50,906 nucleotides of DNA from Gemmatimonadales bacterium UBA1120 (GCA_002313925.1 DCAZ01000112.1:1-50906), one strand, 5' to 3'. Counted from the stretch's first letter, positions 26,185-35,241 are shown. Numbers and translations are program-made. The notes: a model not told the origin generated them from the sequence alone.

Positions 26185-27378
26185 ATGAAGCGTGATCCTC
26201 CGGGTCGTGCAGAAGAGCGATCCCAGGCGATTCACACACACGGGCCAAGAGACTTGGGTATCGTAATGGGCGGTGGTGGTGCCCGCGCGGCGTATCAGAT
26301 TGGCTTCCTGCGCTTTCTCGCCAAACATTTTCCCGAACTCCAGATACCCTACATCACGGGAGTATCGGCTGGTGCCATCAATGCGGCACTACTCGCATCG
26401 CATCACGGGACCTTCCGTCAGGCAGTCGACGAGCTGAGCCAACTCTGGGCCAACCTTACTGTTGAAGATGTGTTTCGAGTAGATACCCGATCGCTGACTG
26501 CAAACGGGATACGCTGGCTCATACAGCTCGTTTCTGGTGGGATCAGGGGAGCGCCTCGAGTGAGGGGCCTGGTCGATACCCGCCCATTACACGAATACCT
26601 GACAGAAGTACTGCACGCTGCGGACGGTGAATTAACCGGCATACAATACAATCTCGAGCGTGACCGACTTAAGGCCGTAGCCTTGACGACGACTAATTAT
26701 TCAACGGGGCGATCAGTGACATGGGTACAGGGTGCGCACATATCGGAATGGGAGCGCCCGCAACGCAAAGCCCACCGAGCTGTACTCACTGTGGACCACG
26801 TAATGGCCTCTGCTGCTCTTCCGTTATTGTTCCCCGCTATACAATTGGGTGACGCTTGGTACGGTGACGGGGGCGTGCGGCTCGCGGCACCACTCTCGCC
26901 TGCCCTCCATCTCGGCGCGCGCCGCATCATCGCAATCTCAACGCGTTATGACCGAAGTGCTGAAGAAGCGGAAAAGCAAAGCACTCAAGGCTATCCACCT
27001 CCCGCTCAGGTGGCTGGAGTTCTCTTAAACTCGATCTTTTTGGATCTCCTCGACCACGACGCACTCCGCCTCGAACAGTTGAATCGCCTACTCGCGGATT
27101 TGCCGAGGGATAAATGGGAGGATCTAGAACCCGTGCGGCTTCTCACGCTTCGCCCCTCGTGTGACCTCGGAGCCTTGGCGAATGAGCATGAAGAGCAACT
27201 TCCCAGGGCATTCCGCTTTCTGACGCGCGGACTTGGCACGATGCAGACCCGCTCTCCTGACTTTCTTAGCCTCGTTCTCTTCCAGCCAGACTATCTAAGA
27301 AGATTGATCGAAGTCGGTGAGGCAGACGCAATGGCTCAATCAAACAACATTTTACAATTTCTGAACGAGAACATCTGA
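26185..27378 (+). CDS. Patatin-like phospholipase
   Basis: 397 residues. The patatin catalytic dyad is complete. The glycine-rich oxyanion motif GGGGARAAYQIGFL is at about residues 29-42, the nucleophile is Ser61 in GVSAG and the catalytic Asp is Asp228 in GDGG. The fold resembles bacterial RssA/ExoU-type lipid acyl hydrolases. No signal peptide is visible, so a cytoplasmic or inner-face role in phospholipid turnover is likely. The C-terminal 120 residues are helical and include LSLVLFQPDYLRRLIEVGEA, a tail common to this subfamily. The acyl-CoA dehydrogenase gene follows 116 bases later on the same strand. A link between released fatty acids and beta-oxidation is plausible, but is inference. 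Confidence 0.9.
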   Translation: MKRDPPGRAEERSQAIHTHGPRDLGIVMGGGGARAAYQIGFLRFLAKHFPELQIPYITGVSAGAINAALLASHHGTFRQAVDELSQLWANLTVEDVFRVDTRSLTANGIRWLIQLVSGGIRGAPRVRGLVDTRPLHEYLTEVLHAADGELTGIQYNLERDRLKAVALTTTNYSTGRSVTWVQGAHISEWERPQRKAHRAVLTVDHVMASAALPLLFPAIQLGDAWYGDGGVRLAAPLSPALHLGARRIIAISTRYDRSAEEAEKQSTQGYPPPAQVAGVLLNSIFLDLLDHDALRLEQLNRLLADLPRDKWEDLEPVRLLTLRPSCDLGALANEHEEQLPRAFRFLTRGLGTMQTRSPDFLSLVLFQPDYLRRLIEVGEADAMAQSNNILQFLNENI

Positions 27379-27494
27379 TGAGGTGGTCACCGGCACGGAA
27401 ACACTCTTTCTTGGTATTACATTCTAGTAGATTAGTACCAGTATCCATGATCGGTGGGTGCTGAGAATACAACTCTGGAAGTCACAGGTATCTG

Positions 27495-29423
27495 ATGGCT
27501 GAAGACAAGAAGCTCGCCACTGAATTCGAGGCCCGAGAGGTAGCTGAACGGGCGCGTGAACAGGATTGGGGTAAACGCAGTTTCGCGCGCGCTATCTTCG
27601 ATGGAAGACTAAACGTAGACCTAATCCACCCTCTCCCTGAGCCTAATCCTGACGAAGAGAGCCAGACCAACGAACTCTTGGAGAATCTTGAGGTTTTCGC
27701 TCGAGAGCATATTGACGGAGATCAGGTAGACAGAGACGGATGGGTACCAGAAGAGGTGCTTACGGGCCTGGCCGCCTTAGGTGCTTTCGGCATCAAGATC
27801 CCCGTGAAATACGGCGGGCTCGGATTGTCACAGCATTCGTACAATCGGGCCCTCGCGATCGTTGGATCGCGGTGCGGTGCGACCGGCGCATTTCTCTCAG
27901 CACATCAGAGCATCGGTGTTCCAGGCCCACTCATGAAGTTTGGGACCGAAGAGCAGAAAGAGAGATACTTGCCTAGACTCGCAAAAGGAGCGCTATCCGC
28001 TTTCGCACTTACGGAACATGACGTCGGCTCTGATCCAGCCAACATGTCAACGACTGCAAAGCTCTCGGATGACGGTTTACACTGGATCCTGAACGGAGAG
28101 AAGCTTTGGACGACCAATGGCCCACGCGCTGAGCTCATTGTCGTGATGGCCCGAACTCCCGCACCGGAAGGCTCGAATCGCAAACCAATCAGTGCCTTCA
28201 TCGTGGAAACTGAATGGGCGGGTGTGGAAGTCACGCATGAATGTTCTTTCATGGGCCTGAAAGGACTCTCAAATGGGATTCTGAGATTCACGAACGTGAA
28301 GATTCCCCGTGAGAATCTCCTATGGGATGAGGGCAAGGGGCTCAAGCTCGCTCTCATAACACTCAACACTGGGCGTCTAGCGATGCCCGCGTTCTGTGCT
28401 GCAGGAGCAAAAGGGGCGCTGGAGATGTGCCGAGATTGGGCAAATTCAAGGGTTCAATGGGGTCGCTCCATAGGAAAACACGACGCAATTGCTCAAATGC
28501 TGGGCAAGATGACCGCCAACGCATTTGCGATGGATTCCCTCGTTGATCTCACAGCTCGTATGTCAGACTCTGGTAACTTTGATATCCGTCTCGAAGCAGC
28601 AATCGCGAAGTTATGGACGAGCGAGACCGGCTGGGACACTGCGAACGACGCGCTCCAGATCCGAGGGGGACGCGGTTACGAAAACCATGGATCCCTACTC
28701 GCTCGCGGTGATATCCCCTACCCGGTTGAGCGTCATCTTAGAGACGCCCGCATCAATATGATATTTGAGGGCTCCTCCGAGATCATGAGACTCTTTATAG
28801 CTCGAGAAGCAGTGGATTCACACCTCGCTATTGCGGGAGATCTCGTCAACCCAAAAGCGTCTTTAGGAGCCAAGCTCCGGGCGCTTGTCCGTGCAGGTTT
28901 CCATTATGTCTGGTGGTACCCGACCCGGTTCCTGGGTTGGAGCGTATGGCCTCGATACATGAAGTTTGGGGAGCTCGGTAGCCATTTGAGATTCGTTGAA
29001 CGTGCATCACGTAGACTGGCTAGAGCCACATTCCACGCGATGGTTCGTTTCGGGCCAAAGCTTGAGAAGCGCCAGGCTGTACTTGGACGAATTGTTGATA
29101 TCGGTTCTGACCTATTGGTCATGACCGCTGTGATCATCCGAGCAAGAGAACTTGGAGAAACTACGGAGAAGAAGGGTGCCGATGCTCTTGCTGACCTGTT
29201 CTGTCGCATGGCGCGCAGAAGAATCACTGCGAGGTTCCCGGCCCTATTCAATAATGATGACTCTACAACCTACGGAGTTGCCCGCCGTTTCTTAGACGAT
29301 GACTTCTTGTGGCTGGAAGAAGGCATTGTCTCAGCAGAGGCGTACAGGCATCAGGCAGAAGCAGCTATACTTGCGGCCTCAACACTGGAAGCAGAACCAC
29401 TCGAACCCGTACCGACTACCTAA
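27495..29423 (+). CDS. Acyl-CoA dehydrogenase, long form
   Basis: 642 residues, longer than the usual 380-400 because of an N-terminal extension of about 60 residues and a C-terminal helical domain of about 190, as in VLCAD/ACAD9-type enzymes. It catalyses FAD-dependent alpha,beta-desaturation of acyl-CoA in beta-oxidation. Family signatures: ALTEHDVGSDPANMSTTA and WTTNGPRAELIVVMART (FAD and acyl binding), then the C-terminal RGGRGYENHG. The catalytic base is Glu425 in MIFEGSSEIMRLFIAREA. The start ATG 27495 lacks a strong Shine-Dalgarno sequence. The heme A synthase gene begins six bases after its stop, so the two are probably co-transcribed. Confidence 0.93.
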   Translation: MAEDKKLATEFEAREVAERAREQDWGKRSFARAIFDGRLNVDLIHPLPEPNPDEESQTNELLENLEVFAREHIDGDQVDRDGWVPEEVLTGLAALGAFGIKIPVKYGGLGLSQHSYNRALAIVGSRCGATGAFLSAHQSIGVPGPLMKFGTEEQKERYLPRLAKGALSAFALTEHDVGSDPANMSTTAKLSDDGLHWILNGEKLWTTNGPRAELIVVMARTPAPEGSNRKPISAFIVETEWAGVEVTHECSFMGLKGLSNGILRFTNVKIPRENLLWDEGKGLKLALITLNTGRLAMPAFCAAGAKGALEMCRDWANSRVQWGRSIGKHDAIAQMLGKMTANAFAMDSLVDLTARMSDSGNFDIRLEAAIAKLWTSETGWDTANDALQIRGGRGYENHGSLLARGDIPYPVERHLRDARINMIFEGSSEIMRLFIAREAVDSHLAIAGDLVNPKASLGAKLRALVRAGFHYVWWYPTRFLGWSVWPRYMKFGELGSHLRFVERASRRLARATFHAMVRFGPKLEKRQAVLGRIVDIGSDLLVMTAVIIRARELGETTEKKGADALADLFCRMARRRITARFPALFNNDDSTTYGVARRFLDDDFLWLEEGIVSAEAYRHQAEAAILAASTLEAEPLEPVPTT

Positions 29424-29429
29424 GAACGC

Positions 29430-30344
29430 GTGCTCCACCATCGGGCTTTCACGATCAGCGCCTTCTGGACGCTCGCCCTCCTATATCTTGGCAGCGTGGT
29501 CCATGCAACTGAGTCTAGTCTAGCGTGCCCTGATTGGCCGACGTGCTTTGGCACAATGATGCCAGAGATGACAGGAGGGGTCTTTTGGGAGCACCTCCAC
29601 CGTCTGGTCGCGGGAGGACTCGTTCTCGTGTTCGGACTCAGCACCTGGCTGGCCAAGACTGCAACTCCTGATCAGCCGTGGATTTTCAGGGCGTGCCTAG
29701 CTGGCTTGATCCTCCTCGTTATCCAATCAATTTTCGGAGGGCTCACGGTCATATACCGCCTACCAGATTTAATCTCAACCACGCATCTGGGGCTGGCGTT
29801 TCTCTTTCTAGCACTCGTGACTGTGCTCGCATCGGCAACAGGCTCGCCCACAAAGTTCGAGAGCCCTCTTGGTGAAGCTGCAGGCCGCATCACAATCCTC
29901 GCCAGTGCCGGTGCTGCTCTGATTTTCGTTCAATCTTTAATTGGGGGACTCGTGCGGCACATGGATGCCGGGATGGCCTGCCCCGACGTCCCTCTCTGTC
30001 TTGGTGAGTTCGTTCCTCCGCTAGTGAACTCAACGATTACTCTACACTTCACTCACAGGCTGATCGGAATTCTCGCAGCGTTGATGATCATTGGCCTCTC
30101 CCTTTGGATTATCCGTGTATCAGCTCCGAAGCCTCTTCGCCTCTTGGGCCTTCTCGCAGCGGCTCTAGTTGTAACGCAGGTCGGCCTTGGCTTCGTATCT
30201 GTAGTCACATCTCTAGCGGTTATCCCGGTCTCATTCCACACACTCATTGCTGCGGGTCTTTTAGCGACCCTCGTGCGCCTTGCGACCTTGGCCCAACTAT
30301 CACCTAGGCCAATCTCCTCGACCGCAGGGATAAGGGTAGGGTAG
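29430..30344 (+). CDS. ctaA: Heme A synthase (CtaA/COX15)
   Basis: 304 residues from GTG 29430, with eight hydrophobic helices. It oxidises the C8 methyl of heme O to heme A for aa3-type cytochrome oxidase, in the cytoplasmic membrane. Two tandem half-repeats each carry the paired-Cys loop (ACPDWPTCFG with Cys33 and Cys39; later ACPDVPLCLG) and a histidine pair that binds heme (EHLHRLVAG with His55 and His57; later HFTHRLIG). This arrangement is diagnostic for the family. It lies six bases downstream of the acyl-CoA dehydrogenase gene and eight bases upstream of the DUF420 gene. No oxidase subunit genes or heme O synthase are in the window. Confidence 0.95.
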   Translation: MLHHRAFTISAFWTLALLYLGSVVHATESSLACPDWPTCFGTMMPEMTGGVFWEHLHRLVAGGLVLVFGLSTWLAKTATPDQPWIFRACLAGLILLVIQSIFGGLTVIYRLPDLISTTHLGLAFLFLALVTVLASATGSPTKFESPLGEAAGRITILASAGAALIFVQSLIGGLVRHMDAGMACPDVPLCLGEFVPPLVNSTITLHFTHRLIGILAALMIIGLSLWIIRVSAPKPLRLLGLLAAALVVTQVGLGFVSVVTSLAVIPVSFHTLIAAGLLATLVRLATLAQLSPRPISSTAGIRVG

Positions 30345-30351
30345 TCAAACG

Positions 30352-30789
30352 ATGGATCTAATACGTGTCGGTGACCTTATGGCAATGGTGAATGCGGGGC
30401 TTAACGCGACAAGCGCCTTGGCGCTCTTCGCAGGTTATCGCTTCATCCGCCAACGATCCCTCCATGCTCATCGTCGAGCGATGGTTATCGCAGTCACTAC
30501 TTCGGCGATCTTCCTCGTATTCTACCTCACACGGGTAGCATTGACTGGAACGCACGATTTCGCTGGGGAGGGCTTCGCCAAGGTGGTATACCTTAGCATA
30601 CTCTTTTCGCATATGGGCTTGGCAGTTGTTGTTGTCCCGTTAGTGCTCCGCCTTCTTTACCTGGTTCGACACAGACGCTTCAGTGCGCATTCCAAGCTCG
30701 CCCGTTGGACTTTCCCCATCTGGGCATACGTCTCGGTGACTGGAATCGTCGTGTATCTGCTTCTCTATCAGGTTTACGGGTATTCCTGA
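30352..30789 (+). CDS. DUF420/CtaM-like cytochrome oxidase assembly membrane protein
   Basis: 145 residues with four transmembrane helices. The DUF420 pattern is visible: N-A-LN-AT-S near the first helix, then QRSLHAHRRAMVIAVTTS with the conserved H-x-HRR-M, followed by FYLTR, YLSILFSHMGLAVVVVPLVL and H-S-KLARWTFPIWAYVSVTG. DUF420 proteins (CtaM in Staphylococcus) are needed for maturation of heme A oxidases. It follows ctaA by seven bases, which supports that role here. The protein is membrane-bound in the inner membrane and no signal is cleaved. Confidence 0.88.
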   Translation: MDLIRVGDLMAMVNAGLNATSALALFAGYRFIRQRSLHAHRRAMVIAVTTSAIFLVFYLTRVALTGTHDFAGEGFAKVVYLSILFSHMGLAVVVVPLVLRLLYLVRHRRFSAHSKLARWTFPIWAYVSVTGIVVYLLLYQVYGYS

Positions 30790-30822
30790 TTCCGGACTAA
30801 AGCATCCACAAAAGACGACTGT

Positions 30823-31671
30823 TCAGGAGCTTGGGAAGGAAACCTCTACTTCCGCACCACCGTCTGACTCATTGCGTAACTCAATTTGGCCACCCATCTG
30901 CGCTATAAGGCTACGCGCATGTGGTAGTCCGATTCCGAGCCCCTCAGGAGAGGTCGAATAGAACGGATCAAATGCTCGCTGAAGGGCCTCGTCTGAGAAA
31001 CCTGGACCGTGATCTCTCACTAGAATAAGAGAGCGACCGTCGATTGCCTGAACAGCAATATCGACTGTGTTATCACCACCGAAGCGAGCGGCATTGTGGA
31101 GAATGAGATAAAGCACGTCCATAATCACCGGACCACTAACCACTGCACGCACGGGGCTACTATCAAGTTGTAGCCGTAATCGTATGTCCTGGTCTCCCGA
31201 AAACTCGTGCGCAACATGCTCGACTAGGGACACCAAAGATTGCCCTGACCTGCTCATCGACGGCTTTTCTAGGAAGAAATCGATATCAGATATAGCTCCT
31301 AATGCGTACTCTATTCGCTCCCTTAGTTCATCAGCCTCCGCGGCCTCCCCTGCGTCCATCAACGGCTTCCGCACATTTGTCTCCAAAAATGTGCTCACCC
31401 GCCCAATCGCCTCAACGAGAGCCACGTTCCTCTCGGCTTCACGGGGTGACCATCCACGTTCCAAGGCAGCATGGAGCTCCGCTTCAGGAGATCCAGCGGG
31501 GGCATCTTCAGGGCTCTGCCCGCGAGCCACCGATTCGGTGATAGCCTTGATCCGAGAAGCGGCTTCAGAAGCCCCTTCAGAAAGACCAAGTGAACGGCCT
31601 GATGAGCGCCCAAAAACGAAGCCAGCTATAGCTAGAATAGCCCCTGCAGCAACTCCTATGGCAATTTCCAT
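30823..31671 (-). CDS. Membrane-anchored histidine-kinase-like ATPase lacking the phospho-acceptor His
   Basis: 282 residues from ATG 31671-31669, which has GGGAG four bases upstream; a start 29 codons earlier adds a Cys/Arg-rich stretch without a ribosome site. One N-terminal transmembrane helix (IAIGVAAGAILAIAGFVF) is followed by a helical region and a complete HATPase_c domain. Its boxes are N box LHNAARFGG, G1 DHGPGF, F box FDPFYSTS and G2 GLGIGLPHARSL. The helical dimerisation segment has ETNVRKPL at 97-104, which lines up with the classical SHELRTPL but has Thr98 in place of His. No response regulator is adjacent. It may be a degenerate kinase, a partner of another kinase, or a phosphatase/sensor. 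It is divergent from the CoA-binding gene. Confidence 0.75.
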   Translation of the reverse strand: MEIAIGVAAGAILAIAGFVFGRSSGRSLGLSEGASEAASRIKAITESVARGQSPEDAPAGSPEAELHAALERGWSPREAERNVALVEAIGRVSTFLETNVRKPLMDAGEAAEADELRERIEYALGAISDIDFFLEKPSMSRSGQSLVSLVEHVAHEFSGDQDIRLRLQLDSSPVRAVVSGPVIMDVLYLILHNAARFGGDNTVDIAVQAIDGRSLILVRDHGPGFSDEALQRAFDPFYSTSPEGLGIGLPHARSLIAQMGGQIELRNESDGGAEVEVSFPSS

Positions 31672-31795
31672 GCAACTCCCGTTTAGGGGTACTCTGACTC
31701 CGAGATGTCGGAGCGGGCGGACAGATCTTCGCACGCCCTGATCACACTGGCAACACAACGTTGCTGGTCACGAGTCTCGATCGTATGCTCGGGTT

Positions 31796-32269
31796 GTGTT
31801 AAGACTAGAACCCATCCGGAAATTGCTTGAGTTGGCAGGAGATCCTGACAACCCAACCGCCGAGGAACTCACGGAACTCTTCGACCGGATCCAGACCATC
31901 GCTGTTATTGGCCTGTCGCGTGATCCCAATAAGGCTGCACGCCGAGTTCCATCCTATCTTGCTTCAAGAAACTACGATGTCATCCCGATTAATCCTTATG
32001 CAGACAAGATTCTAGGCAATGAGACTTATAACACCATAAGTGATGTCCCTGCATCGGTTGACCTTGTAGTCATTTTCCGGCCTTCGGCTGAAGCCGGACA
32101 ATTCATCATTGAGTCTGCGAAACGATCTGAGCGACCAGCGATCTGGCTCCAAGAGGGCATATGGGCAAAGTCAGAGATTAGAGAAGTACGGGCCCAACGA
32201 GTAACCGCTGTCCAGAACATGTGTACATACCTCGTGCATCAAGCATTAAACAAAGGAAACGAAGCATAG
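31796..32269 (+). CDS. CoA-binding domain protein (YccU-like)
   Basis: 157 residues from GTG 31796. A Rossmann-like CoA-binding domain (CoA_binding_2) covers most of the protein: TIAVIGLSRDPNKAARRVPS, YDVIPINPYADKILG, VDLVVIFRPSAEAG, IWLQEGIWAKSE and a conserved Cys in VQNMCTYLVH. The domain matches the N-terminal CoA-binding module of succinyl-CoA synthetase alpha, but no ligase part exists. Function in the cell is unknown; related single-domain proteins bind CoA or are CoAlated under stress. It converges with the peroxiredoxin gene, with 23 bases between their stops. Confidence 0.85.
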   Translation: MLRLEPIRKLLELAGDPDNPTAEELTELFDRIQTIAVIGLSRDPNKAARRVPSYLASRNYDVIPINPYADKILGNETYNTISDVPASVDLVVIFRPSAEAGQFIIESAKRSERPAIWLQEGIWAKSEIREVRAQRVTAVQNMCTYLVHQALNKGNEA

Positions 32270-32292
32270 ACAGAACCTCCTTCAATGAAGAG

Positions 32293-32751
32293 CTAGTCAG
32301 CAAGAATTTCTGACAAGATTTCAGTATGGCCCTTGGGTTTCACCTTTCTCCACACTTGTGATACCACACCTTCCTCGTCGATCAGGAAAGTGCTTCGCTC
32401 AATCCCCATGTAAGTGCGTCCATACATCTTCTTCTCCTTCCATACGCCATACGCTTCAGAGACTGAGTGTTCTTCATCCGCGAGAAGTGGAAAGGTTAGG
32501 CCAAATTTTTCTCGAAATTTGGCATGGGATTTCACGGAATCTGGACTTACACCCAGAACTACCGCCTTCACTCCTTCAAACCGGGGCAGTGCATCGCGAA
32601 AATCACAAGCCTGAATCGTGCAGCCCGGAGTGTCATCCTTTGGATAGAAGTATAGAATAACTTTCTTCCCCCTAAGCTTTGAGAGCGTCACGGATTCCCC
32701 CTGATCGGGTTCGAGCGTGAAATCTGGCGCTATAGTTCCACTTTCGATCAT
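32293..32751 (-). CDS. bcp: Thioredoxin-dependent peroxiredoxin, BCP type
   Basis: 152 residues, normal for the family. It reduces hydrogen peroxide and organic peroxides in the cytoplasm using thioredoxin. The active site YFYPKDDTPGCTIQACDFRD has the peroxidatic Cys44 with Pro-x-x-x-Thr context, and the resolving Cys49 five residues later, the arrangement of atypical two-Cys BCP enzymes. The conserved Arg is in YMGIERSTFLID. Start ATG 32751. It is flanked on the far side by the V4R-like gene on the same strand, with 61 bases between. Confidence 0.95.
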   Translation of the reverse strand: MIESGTIAPDFTLEPDQGESVTLSKLRGKKVILYFYPKDDTPGCTIQACDFRDALPRFEGVKAVVLGVSPDSVKSHAKFREKFGLTFPLLADEEHSVSEAYGVWKEKKMYGRTYMGIERSTFLIDEEGVVSQVWRKVKPKGHTEILSEILAD

Positions 32752-32812
32752 CCCTAAGTCCTCTGTGACTGGGTTATTGAGTCATACCTCAGTATAACAG
32801 GACCGCTCATGC

Positions 32813-33481
32813 TCACTCTTCGGTCAGGGGTATGATGCTGCCGTCCCATCTGCAACGATCATCACCGCGAGCCTGGCACAGAGTATGACCAACTTCGGCG
32901 GATCTATGCCCAATCTGCTCAAGAATTCGTTGGCATATCCCAGAAATAAGATAGCAAGTGCTATCGCCCCCCCCGAAGAACAAGCCCTGTACCTCAAGAT
33001 TCAAGGGTCCCTCTGCGAAACTAAGGATGCGTCGCCCAAATAGGTGTTTCAGGTGCCAACTCAAGTAAGTGCGGGCGAACATATACTGAATAGACTCAGA
33101 GAATGCCTGGCCCCAACGAAACGGAAAATGAACCTCGACCAATTCACGTCCGGTGTTTAGGAAAACCTCATCGCTATCGGATCTTCTGTTCACCAGTGTG
33201 AAAAGATCTGTTATCCCTTGGTCCGTGAGATGAACCCCTTTCCGGACATCATCCCCATACACGCGGATTTGACGATCTACTACATCGCTCAGACCAAGTC
33301 GGCGGGGGATAGTCTGCGCTGGGTCCTCTTGTTCTAAAAGCTCAGTCGGTAAATCTCGATCGCGGACAACCTCTAGAAGGCGCAGTCCCACAATAGCCTT
33401 GACGCGTCGATGATTTTTAGGGTTTGTGTCGCTAATCAACTCACTAACAAGCTTATAGGTAGGATGACGCACCAATCTCAC
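32813..33481 (-). CDS. Hypothetical protein with V4R-like C-terminal segment
   Basis: About 222 residues from GTG 33481; GTG 33472 is an alternative and neither has a good Shine-Dalgarno sequence. The N-terminal half is helical with many charged residues. The C-terminal 70 residues (GLFFGGGDSTCYLISGICQR, then EVGHTLCQARGDDRCRWDG) resemble the end of V4R (4-vinyl reductase) domains, which finish with a Glu/Val ... C-x-A-x-GD-x-x-C-x-(F/W) pattern and bind small hydrophobic ligands or metal. The likeness is short, so the family call is tentative. There is no signal peptide or membrane helix. It is divergent from the E1 alpha gene, 110 bases away. Confidence 0.55.
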   Translation of the reverse strand: MRLVRHPTYKLVSELISDTNPKNHRRVKAIVGLRLLEVVRDRDLPTELLEQEDPAQTIPRRLGLSDVVDRQIRVYGDDVRKGVHLTDQGITDLFTLVNRRSDSDEVFLNTGRELVEVHFPFRWGQAFSESIQYMFARTYLSWHLKHLFGRRILSFAEGPLNLEVQGLFFGGGDSTCYLISGICQRILEQIGHRSAEVGHTLCQARGDDRCRWDGSIIPLTEE

Positions 33482-33591
33482 CCGAGCTGTCTCTCACTGC
33501 AACGCATCTACAACTACCCTATACGGCTAGTGCCCCAAACCTTCCGGTACCCTACCGTTTCGCAGTCCCTGGCTAGCTGTACATTGAATAC

Positions 33592-34710
33592 ATGAAGCGT
33601 TACAAGGCTTTTGACCCTCCGGAATACCTGAACTGGATACCGGACCCCGACCTTATAAAGTCGCTAAAACAATCGCTCTCCGAGCATCCTGGCCGGAGTG
33701 AGATTATCAAAGATCTAAGGGAAAACGATCTACTCTTGATCTATCGTGACCTACTGCGGACACGACTCCACGATATTGGACTCAAGCGTTGGGTAAGAAC
33801 CGGCATTATTTCAAAGGCTTGGCTCGGAACCGGTGAAGAAGCCGTTACGGTGGGCGCAGTCAGGGCCCTAGACACTGAGATTGACGTCGTGAGCCCGATG
33901 ATTCGCAATGCTGGAGCACTCCACATGATGGGTATGTCGTTGGCGGATATGTTTCGGGGATATGTAGCCACATCGGACTCTCCCAGCGGGGGTAGAGACC
34001 TACATATAGGGAATCTGGAGAACGGGATTCTCCAACCAATTAGCCATATGGGAACCAGCGTGAGCATTGTCACGGGTGCCGCCATGGCTTTCCGTAATCG
34101 AGGAGAAGCCCGTGTCGCCCTCACTTGGGTTGGCGATGGAGCCACTAAGACCGCTGCATGCCATGAAGGGATGAACTTAGCAGCCGTCCAGAACCTTCCA
34201 GCAATCTTCATTATCCAAAATAATCAGATCGCACTTGGAACCCGGTTAGACCAGCATGGCGCCGGAAGCCTCCATGACTGGCCAGCCATGTATGGAATTG
34301 AGCCACAAGTATGTGATGGTAACAATGTCTTAGATGTGTTTTCGGCGGTTCGTATCGCCGTGGATAAATGCCGGGCAGGTAAGGGGCCCGCAGCAATCGT
34401 TGCAGATACTTTCCGAATGGGAGGACATGCAACGCATGACGAGCAGGAAGCGAGAGAGACATTCCCAGCAGAATTGTTCAAAGAATGGGGACAACGCGAT
34501 CCGATAGGTTTATTCGAAGGCTACATGACAGGCGAAGGAATCACAGTCGCTCGCCTGGAGGCCGTCGAATTAGAAGTTATAAGAGAGATTGATCAGGCGA
34601 TTGAAGATGCACTCAAATCACGAGACCTCGTTCTCGCCCCAGAGAAGGCACTTTATGATGGCTTTTCAGAGGGCGGAGTTCTTATCGGCCTAGAAAAGCG
34701 CCCGATTTAG
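33592..34710 (+). CDS. 2-oxoacid dehydrogenase E1 alpha subunit, no adjacent beta subunit
   Basis: 372 residues. Matches the E1 alpha subunit of pyruvate or branched-chain 2-oxoacid dehydrogenases, which decarboxylate a 2-oxoacid with thiamine diphosphate. The ThDP/Mg motif runs from Gly181-Asp182-Gly183 (GDGATKTAACHEGMNLA) to Asn210-Asn211 (IFIIQNN). SPMIRNAGALHMMG, RDLHIGN and FRMGGHATHDEQE are the other family blocks; in many E1 alpha proteins the last reads RxxGHSxxD, so His is kept while Ser is replaced. The first 50 residues (RYKAFDPPEYLNWIPDPDL) are typical of the BCKDH-like branch. E1 beta, E2 and E3 are all absent from the window. The downstream gene is an unrelated coiled-coil protein. 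Confidence 0.88.
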   Translation: MKRYKAFDPPEYLNWIPDPDLIKSLKQSLSEHPGRSEIIKDLRENDLLLIYRDLLRTRLHDIGLKRWVRTGIISKAWLGTGEEAVTVGAVRALDTEIDVVSPMIRNAGALHMMGMSLADMFRGYVATSDSPSGGRDLHIGNLENGILQPISHMGTSVSIVTGAAMAFRNRGEARVALTWVGDGATKTAACHEGMNLAAVQNLPAIFIIQNNQIALGTRLDQHGAGSLHDWPAMYGIEPQVCDGNNVLDVFSAVRIAVDKCRAGKGPAAIVADTFRMGGHATHDEQEARETFPAELFKEWGQRDPIGLFEGYMTGEGITVARLEAVELEVIREIDQAIEDALKSRDLVLAPEKALYDGFSEGGVLIGLEKRPI

Positions 34711-34770
34711 ATCCTCACCCCCGAATGCTTAACCACCGGATTAACAGTTTCTGAGCTGACAGATACAAAC

Positions 34771-35241
34771 ATGTTCGATGACCTCAGGGCCCACTTCCGC
34801 AAAGCGGTCGAAAACTTTAATGAGGAATTGAACCGCGACGAATTCCCCGAGAAAGCTGATGACCTTATTGATGCAATGAAGAATGAGGTCACTGAAGCGA
34901 CATCTCATATCAATGCCCTTGAACTTCAGATCTCTAAAGCAAGAGATCAGATGGCTGAGGTAGGACACGCGGCCGAAACATGCTATCGGCAAGCAGAGAT
35001 GGCTCACCGTATCGGGGATACTGAGACCACTACCGTGGCAACGCAGTACGCAGAAAAACACGAAGAACATGTCCGTGTCCTCAACGACAAGATTGACGCG
35101 CTAAATGCTGAGATCCTCTTCCTAGAAGAGGAAGTTGAAGAAATGGTTGATAAGGTCGAAAAGGCAGAAGCCACAGGGACATCGCTTTCCATTGACCCTG
35201 TTCCCTCGAGGAAGCACGACTCAATCTCACCTAGCAAGTGA
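34771..35241 (+). CDS. Coiled-coil conserved hypothetical protein, PspA-like pattern
   Basis: 156 residues, almost entirely charged alpha-helix (about 1-135) with heptad-like leucine/isoleucine spacing, then a polar Ser/Pro-rich tail. No signal peptide or membrane segment. The rhythm (INALELQISKARDQMAEVGH, then an Ala-rich AEMAHRIGDTETTTVATQYA and a second helix) recalls the long hairpin of PspA/IM30 proteins, but the similarity is of pattern, not clear sequence. I recall related short proteins, unnamed, in other Gemmatimonadota. It follows E1 alpha by 60 bases. Function unknown; a scaffold or membrane-stress role would be speculation. Confidence 0.65.
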   Translation: MFDDLRAHFRKAVENFNEELNRDEFPEKADDLIDAMKNEVTEATSHINALELQISKARDQMAEVGHAAETCYRQAEMAHRIGDTETTTVATQYAEKHEEHVRVLNDKIDALNAEILFLEEEVEEMVDKVEKAEATGTSLSIDPVPSRKHDSISPSK

